NCBI GenBank assembly: GCA_009760855.2
Contig: WPIO01000086.1
Coordinates: forward strand, 1,413,001 to 1,477,000
Source of the DNA: Cristatella mucedo
Taxonomy: Eukaryota; Bryozoa; Phylactolaemata; Cristatellidae
Length of the DNA: 64,000 bases
Direction: 5' to 3'
How positions within the stretch are numbered: position 1 is the stretch's first letter; the number at the start of each line of letters is the position of its first letter. A program made the translations under genes and the position numbers. Shown here in pieces: positions 12,031-23,579 of the stretch. Under the pieces are notes generated by a model. The model saw only the letters and a list, made by a program, of their open reading frames with translations, had not been told where the DNA came from and did not search any database.

Positions 12031-12149
12031 ATTATGTAAAATTCAGAAAAGGTATTGGAGAAGGAGAGAGAAGACCAGAAGAAAGCTCTTAAAGTATAAA
12101 CAGTAAAGGAAAGCTTGAGGGGATTAAGATAAGGAAGGTGAATTTTAAA

Positions 12150-12585
12150 CATGTCAATGGAAATATTTCTCGGCTCCTCGTGCCCTCAGGTCTTGTGAGG
12201 ACAATAAATTAGCTGTTCCGTTCCTCCGCTTCAAGGCCGTTGGCAACAGAAGCTTTAGCTCTGCAGGTCCTAGACTGTGGAACTCGCTTCCACAATTCTT
12301 AGGCAACGACATCTACTTTCCTACTGCCGACTATGGCTCATCCTTTTCAGTGATCCAGCGCTACTACTTCCATGATACTCACTACCTTACCGGCTCTCCA
12401 GACTCTGCAATGATTCCGGCTTTCTCTTCGTTGTGTGAGACAAAGTCTGTTGGCTCTCGAATGCATACCGAAAGCCGCTTAGGCTGTTAGTTCGCTGGAC
12501 AAAACTCTATTGCGTTATACCCACTTAGTTTTTATGGCTTTGTGGAGTTACAGACGGAGATGCATACATTATCTGGCAACCTCAG
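12150..12585 (+). mobile_element. 3' end fragment of LINE family 2
   Basis: Starts with CTCGTGCCCTCAGGTCTTG, CCGTTCCTCCGCTTCAAGG and GGTCCTAGACTGTGGAACTC, which match 29,100-29,215 downstream of the RT at 28,380. It continues through the CTACTGCCGACTATGG block to TTTATGGCTTTGTGGAGTTA and an ACAGACGGAGATGCAT end. A 5'-truncated copy with no intact reading frame. Confidence 0.75.
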
Positions 12586-12653
12586 CCACTCTGCTTAAAT
12601 CTTACGTTGATTATCTCGTTAAGTCTGGAATGACCACATAGGGCGCTTGAACG

Positions 12654-13004
12654 CTAGACACTGATATTTCAATCTTCACCGGCCAGTCAGATAAAAAGTT
12701 CTATGTCGAGGAGTGTGAATTCGAGACTCGAAGCAATATTTATGCTAGATTAGGTCGATTGGCTACTGATTTGGAAGCAACTGTTAGGGCAAAGGTTGAC
12801 AATCGTCTGGAAACTCCTGAGGAAGACTAGTCTACATGGGTTGTTAGTCAACTTCCTACGATGTGTACTTTTATTTCCAGTATTTCTGGAGTTACGTCTA
12901 ATATTTCAAGCTTTTCAAAGATGATTGCTGTGCAACTCTGCCGGCAATTGCAGATGGAACTGGTGCTAGACAAAACGCACAGTTGCAGCTGTTGCATCAG
13001 ATGA
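12654..13004 (+). pseudogene. Unidentified coding remnant, one in-frame stop
   Basis: One frame stays open for 116 codons except for a single TAG near 12,829. The predicted product does not look like random translation: it is rich in charged and helical residues (KFYVEECEFETRSNIYARLG, then VRAKVDNRLETPEED), followed after the stop by STWVVSQLPT and SKMIAVQLCRQLQMEL. No start codon is obvious and the downstream end is simply a TGA. I do not recognise the family. It lies between LINE and SINE fragments, so a transposon or endogenous viral origin is possible. The flanks at 12,585-12,653 and 13,005-13,740 show nothing further. Confidence 0.4.
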
Positions 13005-13740
13005 AACTGCGTCTGCTTCTACTGCCTTTGCTTCAACTGCATCTCCAACTTATGCTCCTGCGTGTTAGTCTACATTAAAATCTAACATTGCTCCACAAGA
13101 AGAAACTCACAATACAGAATCAATTTAATTCCTGTTGAGATGATGTATAAATTTGATCTGTGGAAGTTATTGATAAGAAAAGTAGCGACCTCAAAATCTG
13201 TTCCTTTGCAATGGGTCAAACGGATTATAATCAAGAGTTTTTTGCTTGAATCATTTAGATTGTCAATGGAATACAAATGCGTTACAATGATCCCAAATGA
13301 TACATACTAGGCGAAGGGTTAAACAAAATTCGGAGAACCGAGCTTACGTGATAAACTCTTGCCAGATTGAAAAATCATCACTATAAGTGATACAACGTCT
13401 AGTGCATAGTGTGAAAAGATTGAACTAATTAGCGATATTTTGACCAGTTGGTAATGAGTTTTACTCTTCGACATGTTTTCCTGAAAAACAAATTATTCAG
13501 ACGCTTGATTGGAAAGTTAATTTCATATGCTTCTGTTTAGTTACGTCACTAGTTTCTATTGTGTAAACTTTATAAATATTTTTACTAAGGGCATTTATAC
13601 ATCTGAAAAAATCCTAATCCTTTCTGAAGAATTAAAATCTAATTTTGGGAGCATACAACTTGTTTTAAAAATCCAGTAATTGCGGTCAGGACTTGGAGAT
13701 AAGAATTCCGGCATACTTGGTGATCTGTGATGACACGATA
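13005..13740. other. No recognisable feature
   Basis: A+T-rich sequence. Short ORFs only, none with a familiar domain. No repeat shared with the rest of the window was noticed. Confidence 0.4.
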
Positions 13741-13744
13741 GATA

Positions 13745-13890
13745 AGAGGGTTGCTTTCTACGACCTCAGGACTAGGGTTGAGGTTTGAATCTTGCGGTGG
13801 GCGGTACGTGATTGCCACAGCAATTGCTGATGATAGCCGTAAAAGCTCTTTTGTAGCTCTAAAAAGAGGCTGTTAAGTTAACTAATATTT
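13745..13890 (+). mobile_element. tRNA-derived SINE (same family as 8,052)
   Basis: The plus strand carries GAGGTTTGAATCTTGCGG as a degenerate B box, then CAATTGCTGATGATAGCCGT, AAAAGAGGCTGTTAAGTTAAC. The last part matches the tail of the SINE at 8,052-8,233 and, in reverse, the copies at 22,065-22,370 and 59,825-60,010. Confidence 0.7.
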
Positions 13891-14097
13891 TTAACTTTGG
13901 ATCACTAATTGTAATTGTAATAAATGTTTATATAGTCCCAATCATTCCTTGAGCATAGTATTTGAATCAGAAATACAAAAGTATGTTACAGAATTAGTTT
14001 ATATTAACATTGTATCGCCTATTCTAAAGTAATTAAGTGAAAGTAATGCTAAGGGAAAAGTGTCCTATATGAAATTGAATTTGGTATATTTTATTTA

Positions 14098-14410
14098 TTA
14101 AAGGTACTTAACCTCATCTCGCCGACCTGCAGTGGCTCCAAGTCAAGCAGCACATCGACTTAACCGTCACTCACTTGTATGTCTCATCACTCTCTGGCCC
14201 CGGTCTACCTATTAGATCTATTCTCCACCTGGCGAAGCACCGTACAGCCCTGATTTTGATTCTAATAGTTAACCTACACCTCGCACGAACCTCAAATCGT
14301 TTGGCGACCATGCCATTAATAGTCCTCTTCCCAAAGCGTGAAATACCATTCCGACCAGTGGCACGACGTCCTCGTAAAGACATTCAAAAAGGTGCAGAAA
14401 ATCCATCCAT
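14098..14410 (+). pseudogene. L2-like LINE RT C-terminal fragment
   Basis: Starts with CTCGCCGACCTGCAGTGGCT, the same place where complete copies read LLADLHWLPVKQRIDF, and continues through GCGAAGCACCGTACA towards CATGCCATTAATAGTCCTC and CCAAAGCGTGAAATACC. Strongly diverged and frameshifted. A second, better preserved fragment follows immediately. Confidence 0.6.
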
Positions 14411-15110
14411 TTATCTGACATTTGTAACTCTCTGCTTGCTGGCCTAGCGGCACCTGCAATCAGTCGCTTACACCCAGTGCAAAACTCTATTGCTACGCTT
14501 GTCTGTCGTGAGCTTCGCAGTTGCCACATCCCACTACTTCTCGCCGACCTACACTGGCTACCTGTCAAGCAACGTATCGAATTCAAGGTTTGTTAGCTCA
14601 CTTTGAAGTCCCTTCATTCTTTGGCTCCAGCCTATCTATCAGATCCATTCCTCCATTAGGCCAGGCCTCGTACCACCAGGTTTTCGGAATCTCACAGCTT
14701 ACCAATACTTCTAAAACCCTACAACTCCATGGAGACCGTGAATTTAGTTCGTACGCTCCCAAAGCCTGGAATTAACTCCCGCTTTGTGTCATGACATCCT
14801 CTGACACGACCTCATTTGAAAATTATTTTAAAATGCACCAATTAAGGACAGCATTTTCTGGGTCTCTGTGATTCATCCTTTATGTGCTTGTGTGTGCTGA
14901 TGCTGTGCATGCTGCCACCAACCGCATTTGTATGCTGACCCTGTGCATGTCACCCATTACCATGTTATTCATGTTGTTTATCAAAGATGATACCACTCAC
15001 CATTCGATCGCGTTTTCTTTGCTGTAAATATAAAGCACCTAAAAAGAGATTGAGTTCTTTGAGGGTGTTTCATCAAGTGTATTATTGCTATTATCATTAT
15101 TTAGTGGGTC
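14411..15110 (+). mobile_element. L2-like LINE 3' fragment (RT C-terminus, 3' UTR and stem-loop)
   Basis: The translation follows the C-terminal RT region of the copy at 15,930-17,762: CNSLLAGL, VQNSIATLVCREL, LADLHWLPVKQRIEF, LAPAYLSDP and RTTRFSES, with several stops. Then comes the 3' UTR with GTGTGCTGATGCTGTGCATG and TTTGTATGCTGACCCTGTG, the stem-loop region at about 15,030-15,075, and a TTA-rich tail. 5'-truncated and inactive. Confidence 0.85.
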
Positions 15111-15237
15111 CATGTGATTTCTCATTTGTATGCTTATGCATTCTGACACTGTGCATGCTGTCACTTACCATTTTACCTCTAGCCAGGTAATATTTGTTGT
15201 CAATGAACGATCTAATTCAAATCAGTCGGTCGTGCTA

Positions 15238-15460
<223 letters not shown>

Positions 15461-15874
15461 TAAGTGCATATACCATTGGAAGGTATTTATGAACACTATT
15501 CATTAGAATAACGCCAATAGAATATCTTTCTAGACGCTTTGCGTGTGCTGTAAAGAAAGCATGGTCGCCCGGTAATGAATGCTTGGGACATTGTCGGTCG
15601 TAGGCCCGGATTGTTGTATTGGTCATACCCCGAGATAGACACCCTGTATGCCTTTGGATAAGTCAAGTTACTAGCTATTCTCAGTTGTGCTTATAAGTAT
15701 AGTCTCTAATTTTCACAATGGTTTTGCACTTTCGTAAAATATCGGGTGCAAGGCATACAGTGATAATGGAGCTGCTTGTCAGCTTTTTATAGCTGTTTTC
15801 CATAAGCATTTTACAGTTAAAAGTGTCCGGTCAAACTCGTAATAAATTGTTTGGCCCATTCGGCAATGTAAAAA

Positions 15875-15955
15875 TACACACACACACACACACATACACA
15901 CATATATATATATATATATATATGCATATAATAATAATAATAATAACAATAATGC
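15875..15955. repeat. Compound (CA)n-(TA)n-(AAT)n microsatellite at a LINE 3' end
   Basis: ACACACACACAC runs into TATATATATATA and then ATAATAATAATAATAA. The AAT part directly abuts the 3' end of the minus-strand L2-like copy, where its ATT tail belongs. Confidence 0.9.
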
Positions 15956-17762
15956 ACTCGATAAAGCACCCTCAGAGAACTTAATCTCTTTCTAGGCGCT
16001 CTACATTTGCTGCAAAGGGAAATGCAATTAAATGGTAAGTAAAATCATGCTTGAAAACAAGCAAAATGAATAACGTGATTAGTGGTGACATGCGCAGGGT
16101 CAGCATGCAAATGTGGTTAGTGGCAGCATGCACAGTGTCAGCAAGCATAAGCACGTGGAGGACGAATCACAAGGACCCACTAAATGCTATCCTAAATAGG
16201 TGTGTTTTTAAGTTCCTTTTAAATGTGGTCAGGTCAGGGGATGTTCTGACGCAGGTCGGGAGGAAGTTCCAGGCTTTGGGTGCATTTGAACTAAATGCAC
16301 GGTCTCCAAAGGATTTGAGGTTTTTGTACGAGGTATTTCTGGACTGTTGGATTCCGAAAAGCGGGTGGTACGATGCTTGGCCTGATGGGGGAGTATGTCG
16401 GAGAGATAGGCTGGAGCCATAGAATGAAGGGGCCTAAAAGTGAACGACAAAACCTTGAAGTCAATCCGTTGCTTGACTGGTAGCCAGTGCAGGTCGGCGA
16501 GAAGTGGAGTAATGTGGCAACTGCGATGCTCACGACAGACATGCCTAGCTGCAGAGTTTTGCACCAGCTGCAATTGCCTGATCGCACATGCTGGGAGGCC
16601 AGTACGCAGTGAGTTGCAGAAGTCGAGACGTGATGTCACGAATGCATGGACCAACCTAGACGTGGTATCCTTATCTAAACAAGCCCGAATTTTAGCAATA
16701 TTATGAAGCTGAAAATAGGCAGATGTGACCGTGGAGCTGATATGGTCGTCTAACGAGAGGTCGCTTTGGAATATGACACCTAGCTTACGAGCTGATTCGA
16801 CAGGAGATATGCTGGCAGAGCCAATTTTGAGCGTCAGCCTTTCCAATTTCTGAATCACACCGGATTTGCCCATAACTAGTAAGTTAGTTTAGTCCTCGTT
16901 AAGATTTAGAAAATTTGTTGCCAGCCATGTGCAGATGTCATCAATGCATGCAGCAAGTGAGTTTTGAGAATTTGAGGTGCTCGAAGGCTGGGAGGGATCA
17001 AATCAAAGGTACAACTGAGTGACATGCACATAGAAGTGAAAGCCTAGATTGTGCTTGGCAATCACATCAGCAAGAGGGAGAGTATAAACCATGAAAAACC
17101 GAACCTAGCACGGAGCCCTGAGGTACGCCATATTTCAGAGGTACGTCAGATGATCCTTGTCCATTCACGTCAATACTCTGGAGTCTCCCACTGAGATAGG
17201 ACCTGAACCTCTGCAGAGCAGTGCCAGTGATGCCCTGGCGAGATGAGAGGCGCTCTAGAAGAACTTCGTGATCGATGGTATCAAAAGCTGCCGAAAGATC
17301 GAGCAAAACAAGCAGAGACACTCTACCCATGTCTGCATTCCTAAGTAGTTTGTTGTATACCCTAAGCAATGCTGACTGTGTGGAGTGATTAGCTCTAAAG
17401 CCAGACTGGAACTTACTAGCAAGGTGTGAGGTTTCGATATATGAGTTTAGCTGGTCTACCAAGACCCGTTCCAGTGTCTTTGATAGAAATGGTAGAAGGG
17501 AGACTGGGCAGTAGTTGCTCAAGTTCTCTTGGTCTAGTGTTGCTTTCTTGAGGAGAGGCCTGACTACAGCTTTTTTGAAAGGTGCTGGGACATGACCTGA
17601 GGCTAATGACATATTAAGGATGTTAGTTATGCATGGCAGCAGCAGATCAATGCAACGTAGGAGCAGGACAGTGGGAATATGGTCCAGAGGACTTGTTGTC
17701 TTCTTTGATTGCGATACGAACTTTAGGACTAGATCACTGGTGACCTGCTTAAATGTGGACAT
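15940..17762 (-). pseudogene. L2-like LINE reverse transcriptase, longest copy
   Basis: Longest copy of LINE family 1. Reading leftwards on the minus strand, RT spans 17,762-17,067. SPLDHIPTVLL comes first, then LSNYCPVSLLPFLSKTLE, FQSGFRANHSTQSALL and LVLLDLSAAFDTIDHE with the first catalytic Asp. GVPQGSVLGS follows. Near 17,020 the expected YADD box reads YVHVTQLY, so both catalytic Asp are lost. The C-terminal domain continues at 16,873-16,229 (LGVIFQSDLS, LDFCNSLRTGL, LLADLHWLPVKQRIDF). The 3' UTR and stem-loop reach about 15,960 and an ATT tail follows. The N-terminal endonuclease is absent. Motif order and the short hairpin-ended 3' UTR fit the CR1/L2/Rex1 group; the exact clade is inference. 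A Tigger-like terminus touches its 5' end. Confidence 0.92.
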
Positions 17763-17770
17763 GTATATGC

Positions 17771-17885
17771 AGTGGTAGCTTAGTTTACGAGGGTCCCGAC
17801 ATTTGAGTGTTTCGAGATACGAGCTGTCTGTCTCTTGGTCAATTTTGAGATTTAGCTTACGAGTTAAAATTTGATTTACGAGCCA
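17771..17885 (+). mobile_element. pogo/Tigger-like DNA transposon terminus
   Basis: Starts with CAGTGGTAGCTTAGTTTACG and goes on to GTGTTTCGAGATACGAGCTG, with two more TTACGAG words at about 17,855-17,880. This resembles the CAGTGGTNCCTCGNNTTACGA ends widespread among Tigger-type elements. No matching opposite end and no transposase were found nearby, so this is a solo end or a decayed fragment. It abuts the 5' edge of the LINE at 15,940-17,762. Confidence 0.5.
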
Positions 17886-18164
17886 GCTGCAGATATTCAG
17901 CAGCTAGTGCCCGGTGCGAACGTCACACTGCGAGTAGTTACTTGGGCCAATAAGGGATGGGCAGCGAACGGCGTTCCGTTGCTAGACGCTGCCCAACGAT
18001 CTGGGTTCGACGCCAAGCTTTGGCTGTTGGTTCACTTCCAGACAGACTTGAACAAGCTATCGTGGTGCTTGGACGCACTAGAACTCCAGACTCCGGTGTT
18101 AAATCCGACTACGGCAGGAACTACTAAATACATACTGTACTCTACTTAGGCAAAATAATCGTGG

Positions 18165-18275
18165 CAGAGTTCATTTCCCCAACAAAAGTCTGGCTGAGGT
18201 CGTGGGCTCGAGCCCTTGAAGTGCCTGATTAGAGATTAAGTGCTCTTGCGGCACTATTCAAATGAATTATATATA
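18165..18275 (+). mobile_element. SINE-like fragment
   Basis: Contains CTGAGGTCGTGGGCTCGAGC as a tRNA-like B-box region, then GAAGTGCCTGATTAGAGATT and AAGTGCTCTTGCGGCACTAT before an AT-rich tail. The core is shared in reverse with 27,190-27,345. Confidence 0.5.
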
Positions 18276-19145
18276 TTAATATAATTAAATACTAAGTATT
18301 AGAAAGAATATTAGCCTGAACACCGTCTTTAGTACTTGATATTTCTGCTCATTTTCGGAATCGATGATCTTGCTAATTATTTTTTCTCTACATCCATTAA
18401 CTTATCAGATAGATCACAAATTTGCATTGAGCCGGTCTATTAATGAGCTATCTACACAAGGAACTAGTTTATTCGGGAGAGCTTGACTATTCTAGACTAA
18501 AATATTTTAATTTTATGAGAGTTGTTAACAACTTCGAATTTTCGACAAATCCATTTCTATGTAATAATAAACAAAATTTAATTCGACAGTCCTCCATAAT
18601 CGTATCCATATTTAAATTTGTCCTAAAATTGACATCCAACTTTCCTCTCCAGCCCAGCTTCATTTTCAAATTCTTCATCCTCAGTGTCAATTTTATCTGA
18701 GCTTAATGTGTAACCAGTATTGTCAAAGTACTGATATTCCTCATCTTATCATAAAACATTCCATCTCGAACACACGAGCCGGATTCGTGAACAGTGCCTG
18801 GCAATAGGTAAAAAAACTTGAAATAATACTTATTCTGACTGACAAGTGCTGCAGATGCCTATAGGTTTTTACTCATTCTCTATGTCCGTAAGTGTAACTG
18901 TGCAGCCAGTCAGTGCACGCTTTCAAATTATTTTATCTCCAAAATATCTGAGACTTTTCAGATAAGTCTTACGCACTAATCCATAACACTTCATCCAACT
19001 TTACCGTCGCTGGCGAAGTCAGTTTCGTTCTCATCCTTATCGAATTAAGAACGAGTATTCTTCGTGTCGTCTTTACATTGGAAGTTTACAACTGTTTCAA
19101 ATTAATTCCGGGTTTTAAGCGTTAAATACGTCGTAAATGTCAGAA
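18276..19145. other. No recognisable feature
   Basis: A+T-rich sequence with two overlapping opposite ORFs at about 18,443-18,700 that have no familiar motif and look like chance. Confidence 0.4.
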
Positions 19146-19146
19146 G

Positions 19147-19525
19147 AATTAATAATAATAATAATAATAACAATGCACTTGATAAAGCGCTCTCAGAGAA
19201 CTCTACCTCTTTCTAGGCGCTTTACATTTGCTGCAAAGTGAAATGCAATTGAATGGTAAGTAAAATCATGCTTGAAAAACAAACAAAATGAATAATATGG
19301 TTAGGGGTGACATGCACAGGGTCAGCATGCAAATGTGGTTAGTGGCAGCATGCACAGTGTCAGCACGCATAAGCACATCAAGGACGAATCACAGGGACCC
19401 GCTAAATGCTGTCCTAAATAGGTGTGTTTTTAAATTCTTTTCAAATGTGGTCAGGTCTGGGGATGTTCTGACGCTGGTCGGGAGGGAGTTCCAAGCTTTG
19501 GGAGCATACAAACTAATTAAAATAA
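19147..19525 (-). mobile_element. L2-like LINE 3' end, 5'-truncated
   Basis: Begins with an (AAT)n tract at 19,150-19,168, then the stem-loop and 3' UTR in reverse. The following 270 bases parallel 15,955-16,290 almost word for word (GCATGCACAGTGTCAGCA, GTTCTGACGCTGGTCGGGAG). The copy stops near 19,505, inside the RT C-terminus. Confidence 0.88.
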
Positions 19526-19539
19526 AAAAATAACTCGGG

Positions 19540-21005
19540 CCTTAATACCTTTTTCCAGAGGTTGAGTATAACGGAGATTAGCAAGGGACGGAGGACGGAT
19601 CCTTGATGAACTCCACAGGTGACGGTTTCGTGAATGAGACCTCACCCCCATGCAAAGCGGATTGAACACGATCAGAAAAGCACGATTTAAAACATGCCAG
19701 TGCCTCGTCTGCCAGCTCTACCGTTGTTCTCAATCGTTATAGTAGGATAACTGAATCCATGGTAATAAAGGCAGCTAATAGATCTTGTACTGCTAGGGTG
19801 TTGATATTCCCGTCATCGTTGCATAGAATGTCATTGTTACTGCGATGGAGACCAGTTTCAGTGGAGACCTACCTCTTGAACCCCGATTGCAATTTTTCTG
19901 ACATTCCATTCTTTTTAATATGCTACTAGCTGCTTAGCGACAAGTTTTTCAAAAATCTTTGATAAAACTAAAAAAGGGAAACTGAGCGATAGTTTGCAAG
20001 AACCTCTGTATGTAATCCAGACTTTTTAAGTATTGGTCTAACAATTTCCGATTTGAATGACTTGGGTATACCCCCTTTTTTCCAAAGAACCGTTATAAAT
20101 CTCAGTTATGGCAGGGCTAAGTTGTTCTGCCAGTGAAGACCACACAGATGGTGGCATAGGGTCTTCAGGAGACAAGCTCATTTCACTAGATCTCATTAAG
20201 GTAGCCACATTGCATGCAGAAACATCGGTAAAAAAATTGGTAAGAAGGGTCGCAGGTTTTGATAATTGCTTTACTCGAAAGGGCTTAATGGGTGTACGAA
20301 TGTGCACAGTTTTTCAGTAAAGCAGCCTGAAAGCTTTTCTGCTGAGCCGTTAACATCTGGAGAGTAAGACCTCTCAGAATCTCCAGTAAATTTGTTACCG
20401 TCTAATGAGTCTGTTTTGGGTTAGACTGGTATGAGTTCAGTTTTCAAGTGAAAAAATGAAGCCCTGGCTTTTTTTAAGCTTCCGGCTAGAAACTTAAAGG
20501 AAGTAAGAAATTGACTAGATCCGCGTTAGACCCCGATTTCTTAAAACGACCTTCAAGCCTGCGCTTATCGCGGCTTATATTTTAAGCTTTTTGTGATTTA
20601 AAGGAGTCTCCATGACTCTGCACACCGATAGAATGAACGGGAACGCTCTTGTCAAGAGCACTCCGAAGTGCCATTTTCACTGCATCTGTGATTGCATGGA
20701 GGCTGTCGGTCGAGTATGGGTGAAGATCAGAAACGCTTCGTCACAGACAGATTTCTAAAATTTGTGTACGTCAATGCTTTTTAAGTTATGTGGTGGAATT
20801 CGACATTACCCTGTACGTACGAGAGAACAGAAACAGTAAACAAGATAAAAAAAATGACCCGGGAGGGGGAGGCTCAGTGAGTACACCACAAGGCCACTCA
20901 AGCTGACATCCTTAGTGATCATGCGATCTAGGATACGGCCACCGACATGGGTGGTATGACTAATGCGTTGGACCAAAAGCCGAAGTCCCCAAATATTCAA
21001 AAAAT
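19540..21005 (-). pseudogene. CR1/L2-group LINE fragment (endonuclease end plus RT)
   Basis: Reading leftwards, 21,005-20,806 gives GLRLLVQRISHTTHVGGRIL and ITKDVSLSGLVV, which fits the end of an apurinic-type endonuclease domain; the SDH-like end has become PGHFFY. After a linker of about 500 bases, RT reads [37 protein letters not shown] and, near 19,600, VTCGVHQGSVLRPLLISVIL. The FxDLxxAFD segment and the rest are broken by stops. RT residues differ from the copy at 15,940-17,762, so this is a separate family. It is inactive. Confidence 0.75.
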
Positions 21006-22060
21006 GGTAGCGACTGTCGATCCTGGATAAAGAAAATTCTTAAAAGCAATTGGGAAAATAATTTAATGATTAAAGAAGCGTTATAATAAACATGTAGTGC
21101 TGGTTGAGAAAACGAATGCAATTTTCACGTTTAGGTTATCTATGTATCGGAATGAACGAGAGTTGGTAGCAGGAAAAAGAGAAATAAATAAATTGGAATA
21201 TAAAGGTATGAAACCTTTAGAATTAGGAGCTAATGTTAGATACTTGTTAGAAGATAGAGAGAGGCAACGAGGAAAAAGAAGACAACTATTTATGCAAATC
21301 ATTCGTTGACGATTTGTACAATAGTAAGGATAATGTTTATGCGAAGTTGAAAATAGATAGTTAGTAAATAATGTTAAGAGAAGCTTTGTAAAAGAAGAGT
21401 TAAACGCTCTCAACCACGGTTACACTTTCAGAGTTCATTCCAGCAATGATAATGTTCTGCAATTAATCTGAAGTAACCTCATCATTGGATAATGCTTGGA
21501 TCATATCTTCTAATAAGTTACCTTTTGAAACTAATTTGGTGTTTTCTTTTCTTATATTGTGAAACTATGCTATTGGCCAAATAATGGTAATAAACTTGAT
21601 AAGGCGCCCTACGAGTACTCAATCTCTATCTAGACTCTTTATATTTGCTGAATCAATAAGGGAACATACACCGGCTACAGCGGTTGAAACGTGACGAACT
21701 TCCTTGACTTTGTCAATTTAAGAACTGGTACCTGTGGTGAGAACACATGTAAAGACGATTATGAATTGAAATATGTAGGAAGTTTACATACATTTCTCTA
21801 AACAAGATCTAATGCTATTGCTTTCAACTGTAAGGTATCCATACCTTTTCTTGGTTAGGCATCTTCTCTGCTCATGGTTATTTATAATATTCTTCACTGC
21901 TCAACGGAAAATGAAAATCAATCATCAAACATGCAGCTTCTAATTTTACACTTCCTTTTGTATTCTGTTTATTGCGGGAGTGTGAAACTGGACCTCGAAG
22001 AGACATAGTGCCGTTTCAATAAAAATACTGCAGTCTAAAAATTTTAATTAATATCTCACC
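21006..22060. other. Mostly unassigned; short LINE 3' tail near 21,590-21,660
   Basis: Nothing with a recognisable domain. A 70-codon ORF at 21,097-21,309 (plus strand) is rich in Glu, Arg and Lys and may be chance. At about 21,590-21,660 a reversed fragment of the LINE family 1 stem-loop and 3' UTR is visible (AAACTTGATAAGGCGCCCTA). Confidence 0.45.
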
Positions 22061-22064
22061 AATT

Positions 22065-22370
22065 AAAGAGCCTCTTTCGTATAGCAACAGCACGGCCTAG
22101 TTGGCCCAGTAGTCGGGGAGCATAACATACGTGTTCCATTTCCATGTAGTCGTCCTTCTTGTTGCCGAGCAGTAGCAACCGAACGTCATCTGAAGTAATA
22201 ATATAAGCTGATTCAACTGCTCATTTCTATAGTATCAGATGAGCCTTAACAGTTTTCACCACTTCGTACAGTTGGCAGTACAGAATCTCCTAATATAGAA
22301 TTTGAATCCACGACCGCTGTTATTAAGAGCTAACACCTCACCTTCTGCGCTATAACGGACCAAAAAGAAA
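22065..22370 (-). mobile_element. SINE fragments, tRNA-derived, one nested or doubled
   Basis: A SINE tail (AAAGAGCCTCTTTCGTATAG) lies at 22,065-22,100. A second SINE, with its own tail (AAGCTGATTCAACTGCTC) and a B-box-like ATTTGAATCCACGACCG, occupies 22,205-22,370. About 100 bases of unrelated sequence separate them. Both belong to the family at 8,052-8,233. Confidence 0.6.
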
Positions 22371-22479
22371 ACCTTTGGAAAACGGGATTGTGACTCCTAT
22401 CAGTCATCAGAATTAACGTAACAAACGGTATTGATTACATCAAATGATATGATATCTTGTGTTATCTTTGTTTGCCACA

Positions 22480-22600
22480 ATTTGCGTGCCAATCCACTTA
22501 ACATTCGATTGCTTTTCCTTTATAGCAAATTTCAAACACTTAGAAACGGATTGAGTTCTCTGAGGGCTCATTATTAAAAGTATTCTTATTCCTATTATTT
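22480..22600 (+). mobile_element. LINE family 1 3' terminal fragment
   Basis: ACATTCGATTGCTTTTCCTT, then AGAAACGGATTGAGTTCTCT and a decayed GAGGGCTCATTATT end. This is the 3' stem-loop region only. Confidence 0.6.
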
Positions 22601-23345
22601 ATCCGTCCAACGGTATGCAAAAATATCTGTAAATGCGGTGTCATGGGGCATGAATTGTACAGGTGACATATAACAAACCTTCGGACTTTGCACCGGGCAC
22701 TTCTCTCACAACAGGCAATGCTTGGAGAGTTTTAAAAAAACGCACGTAGATCCGAAGCTACCTTGTGTGCAGCTTGCCGTTGTTTGCGTCTTCAGAGTAT
22801 TGAAATGTCACTCGAGACGATTTAAGATCCTGATTACCGGTAAAGGACATTTTCCTCGGTAATGGTAATCTTCTAGAAAGTCGTTAAAAAGTCTACCACA
22901 GATGACCAGAAATAAAGTAAATTTGGTAATGCCTCCTTTCTGCCATTCTTGTCCAGGGCCCTAGCACTAGCTGCGACAAACCTAAACCAGTCTATCAATT
23001 GATTGTGTCTTGCTATCAAGTTACGAACCAAATTTAGATCAACGATTTCTATGCAACTTACTTTGCTTCGGAATTGCATATAGCCTCTGAGCCACACATA
23101 ACAGGGTACGGCCTGTTTGCTGTTTATCTTGGTATATCATCACTGTCTAACGCCAGTAACAACCAGATCGCACTAAAATGTCTTCACACGCCGAGTTATA
23201 GCTGGTACAGAGATAAGCTAGGGTTATTTCTTACCTCTGAAATATTTCAGCATCGATGTAAACGGCCATAATATAAAGAGCTTTTAAGCCATGAAATAGG
23301 GTTCGGTCTTTCGTCCTTCCTGTCGCTATTGACCGTTTCCGTCCT
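22600..23345. other. No recognisable feature
   Basis: No domain, structural RNA or shared repeat was recognised. Confidence 0.4.
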
Positions 23346-23349
23346 GCTA

Positions 23350-23486
23350 GTTGACGTCATTGTCAAAACACAATCTTTCACGTAATTTCCATGCCGACGA
23401 TACCCAGCTATATCTATCCTTCAGCGATTGTAATCTTTGCTCCTATACGACTCATTTTATTCTCTCTCTCTCTCTCACTCTCTCTC

Positions 23487-23545
<59 letters not shown>

Positions 23546-23575
23546 TTCTCTGTCTCTCTCTCACTCTCTGCCAGG
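23350..23575 (+). repeat. RT fragment interrupted by a (CT)n microsatellite
   Basis: At 23,375-23,415 the frame reads NFHADDTQLYLSFSD, the RT ADD box of a CR1/L2-group LINE with His for the usual Tyr. From 23,461 to about 23,570 the sequence is a (CT)n tract with a few CACT and CCCT interruptions. The Leu-Ser ORFs predicted there are repeat translations. Confidence 0.85.
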
Positions 23576-23579
23576 CCAA

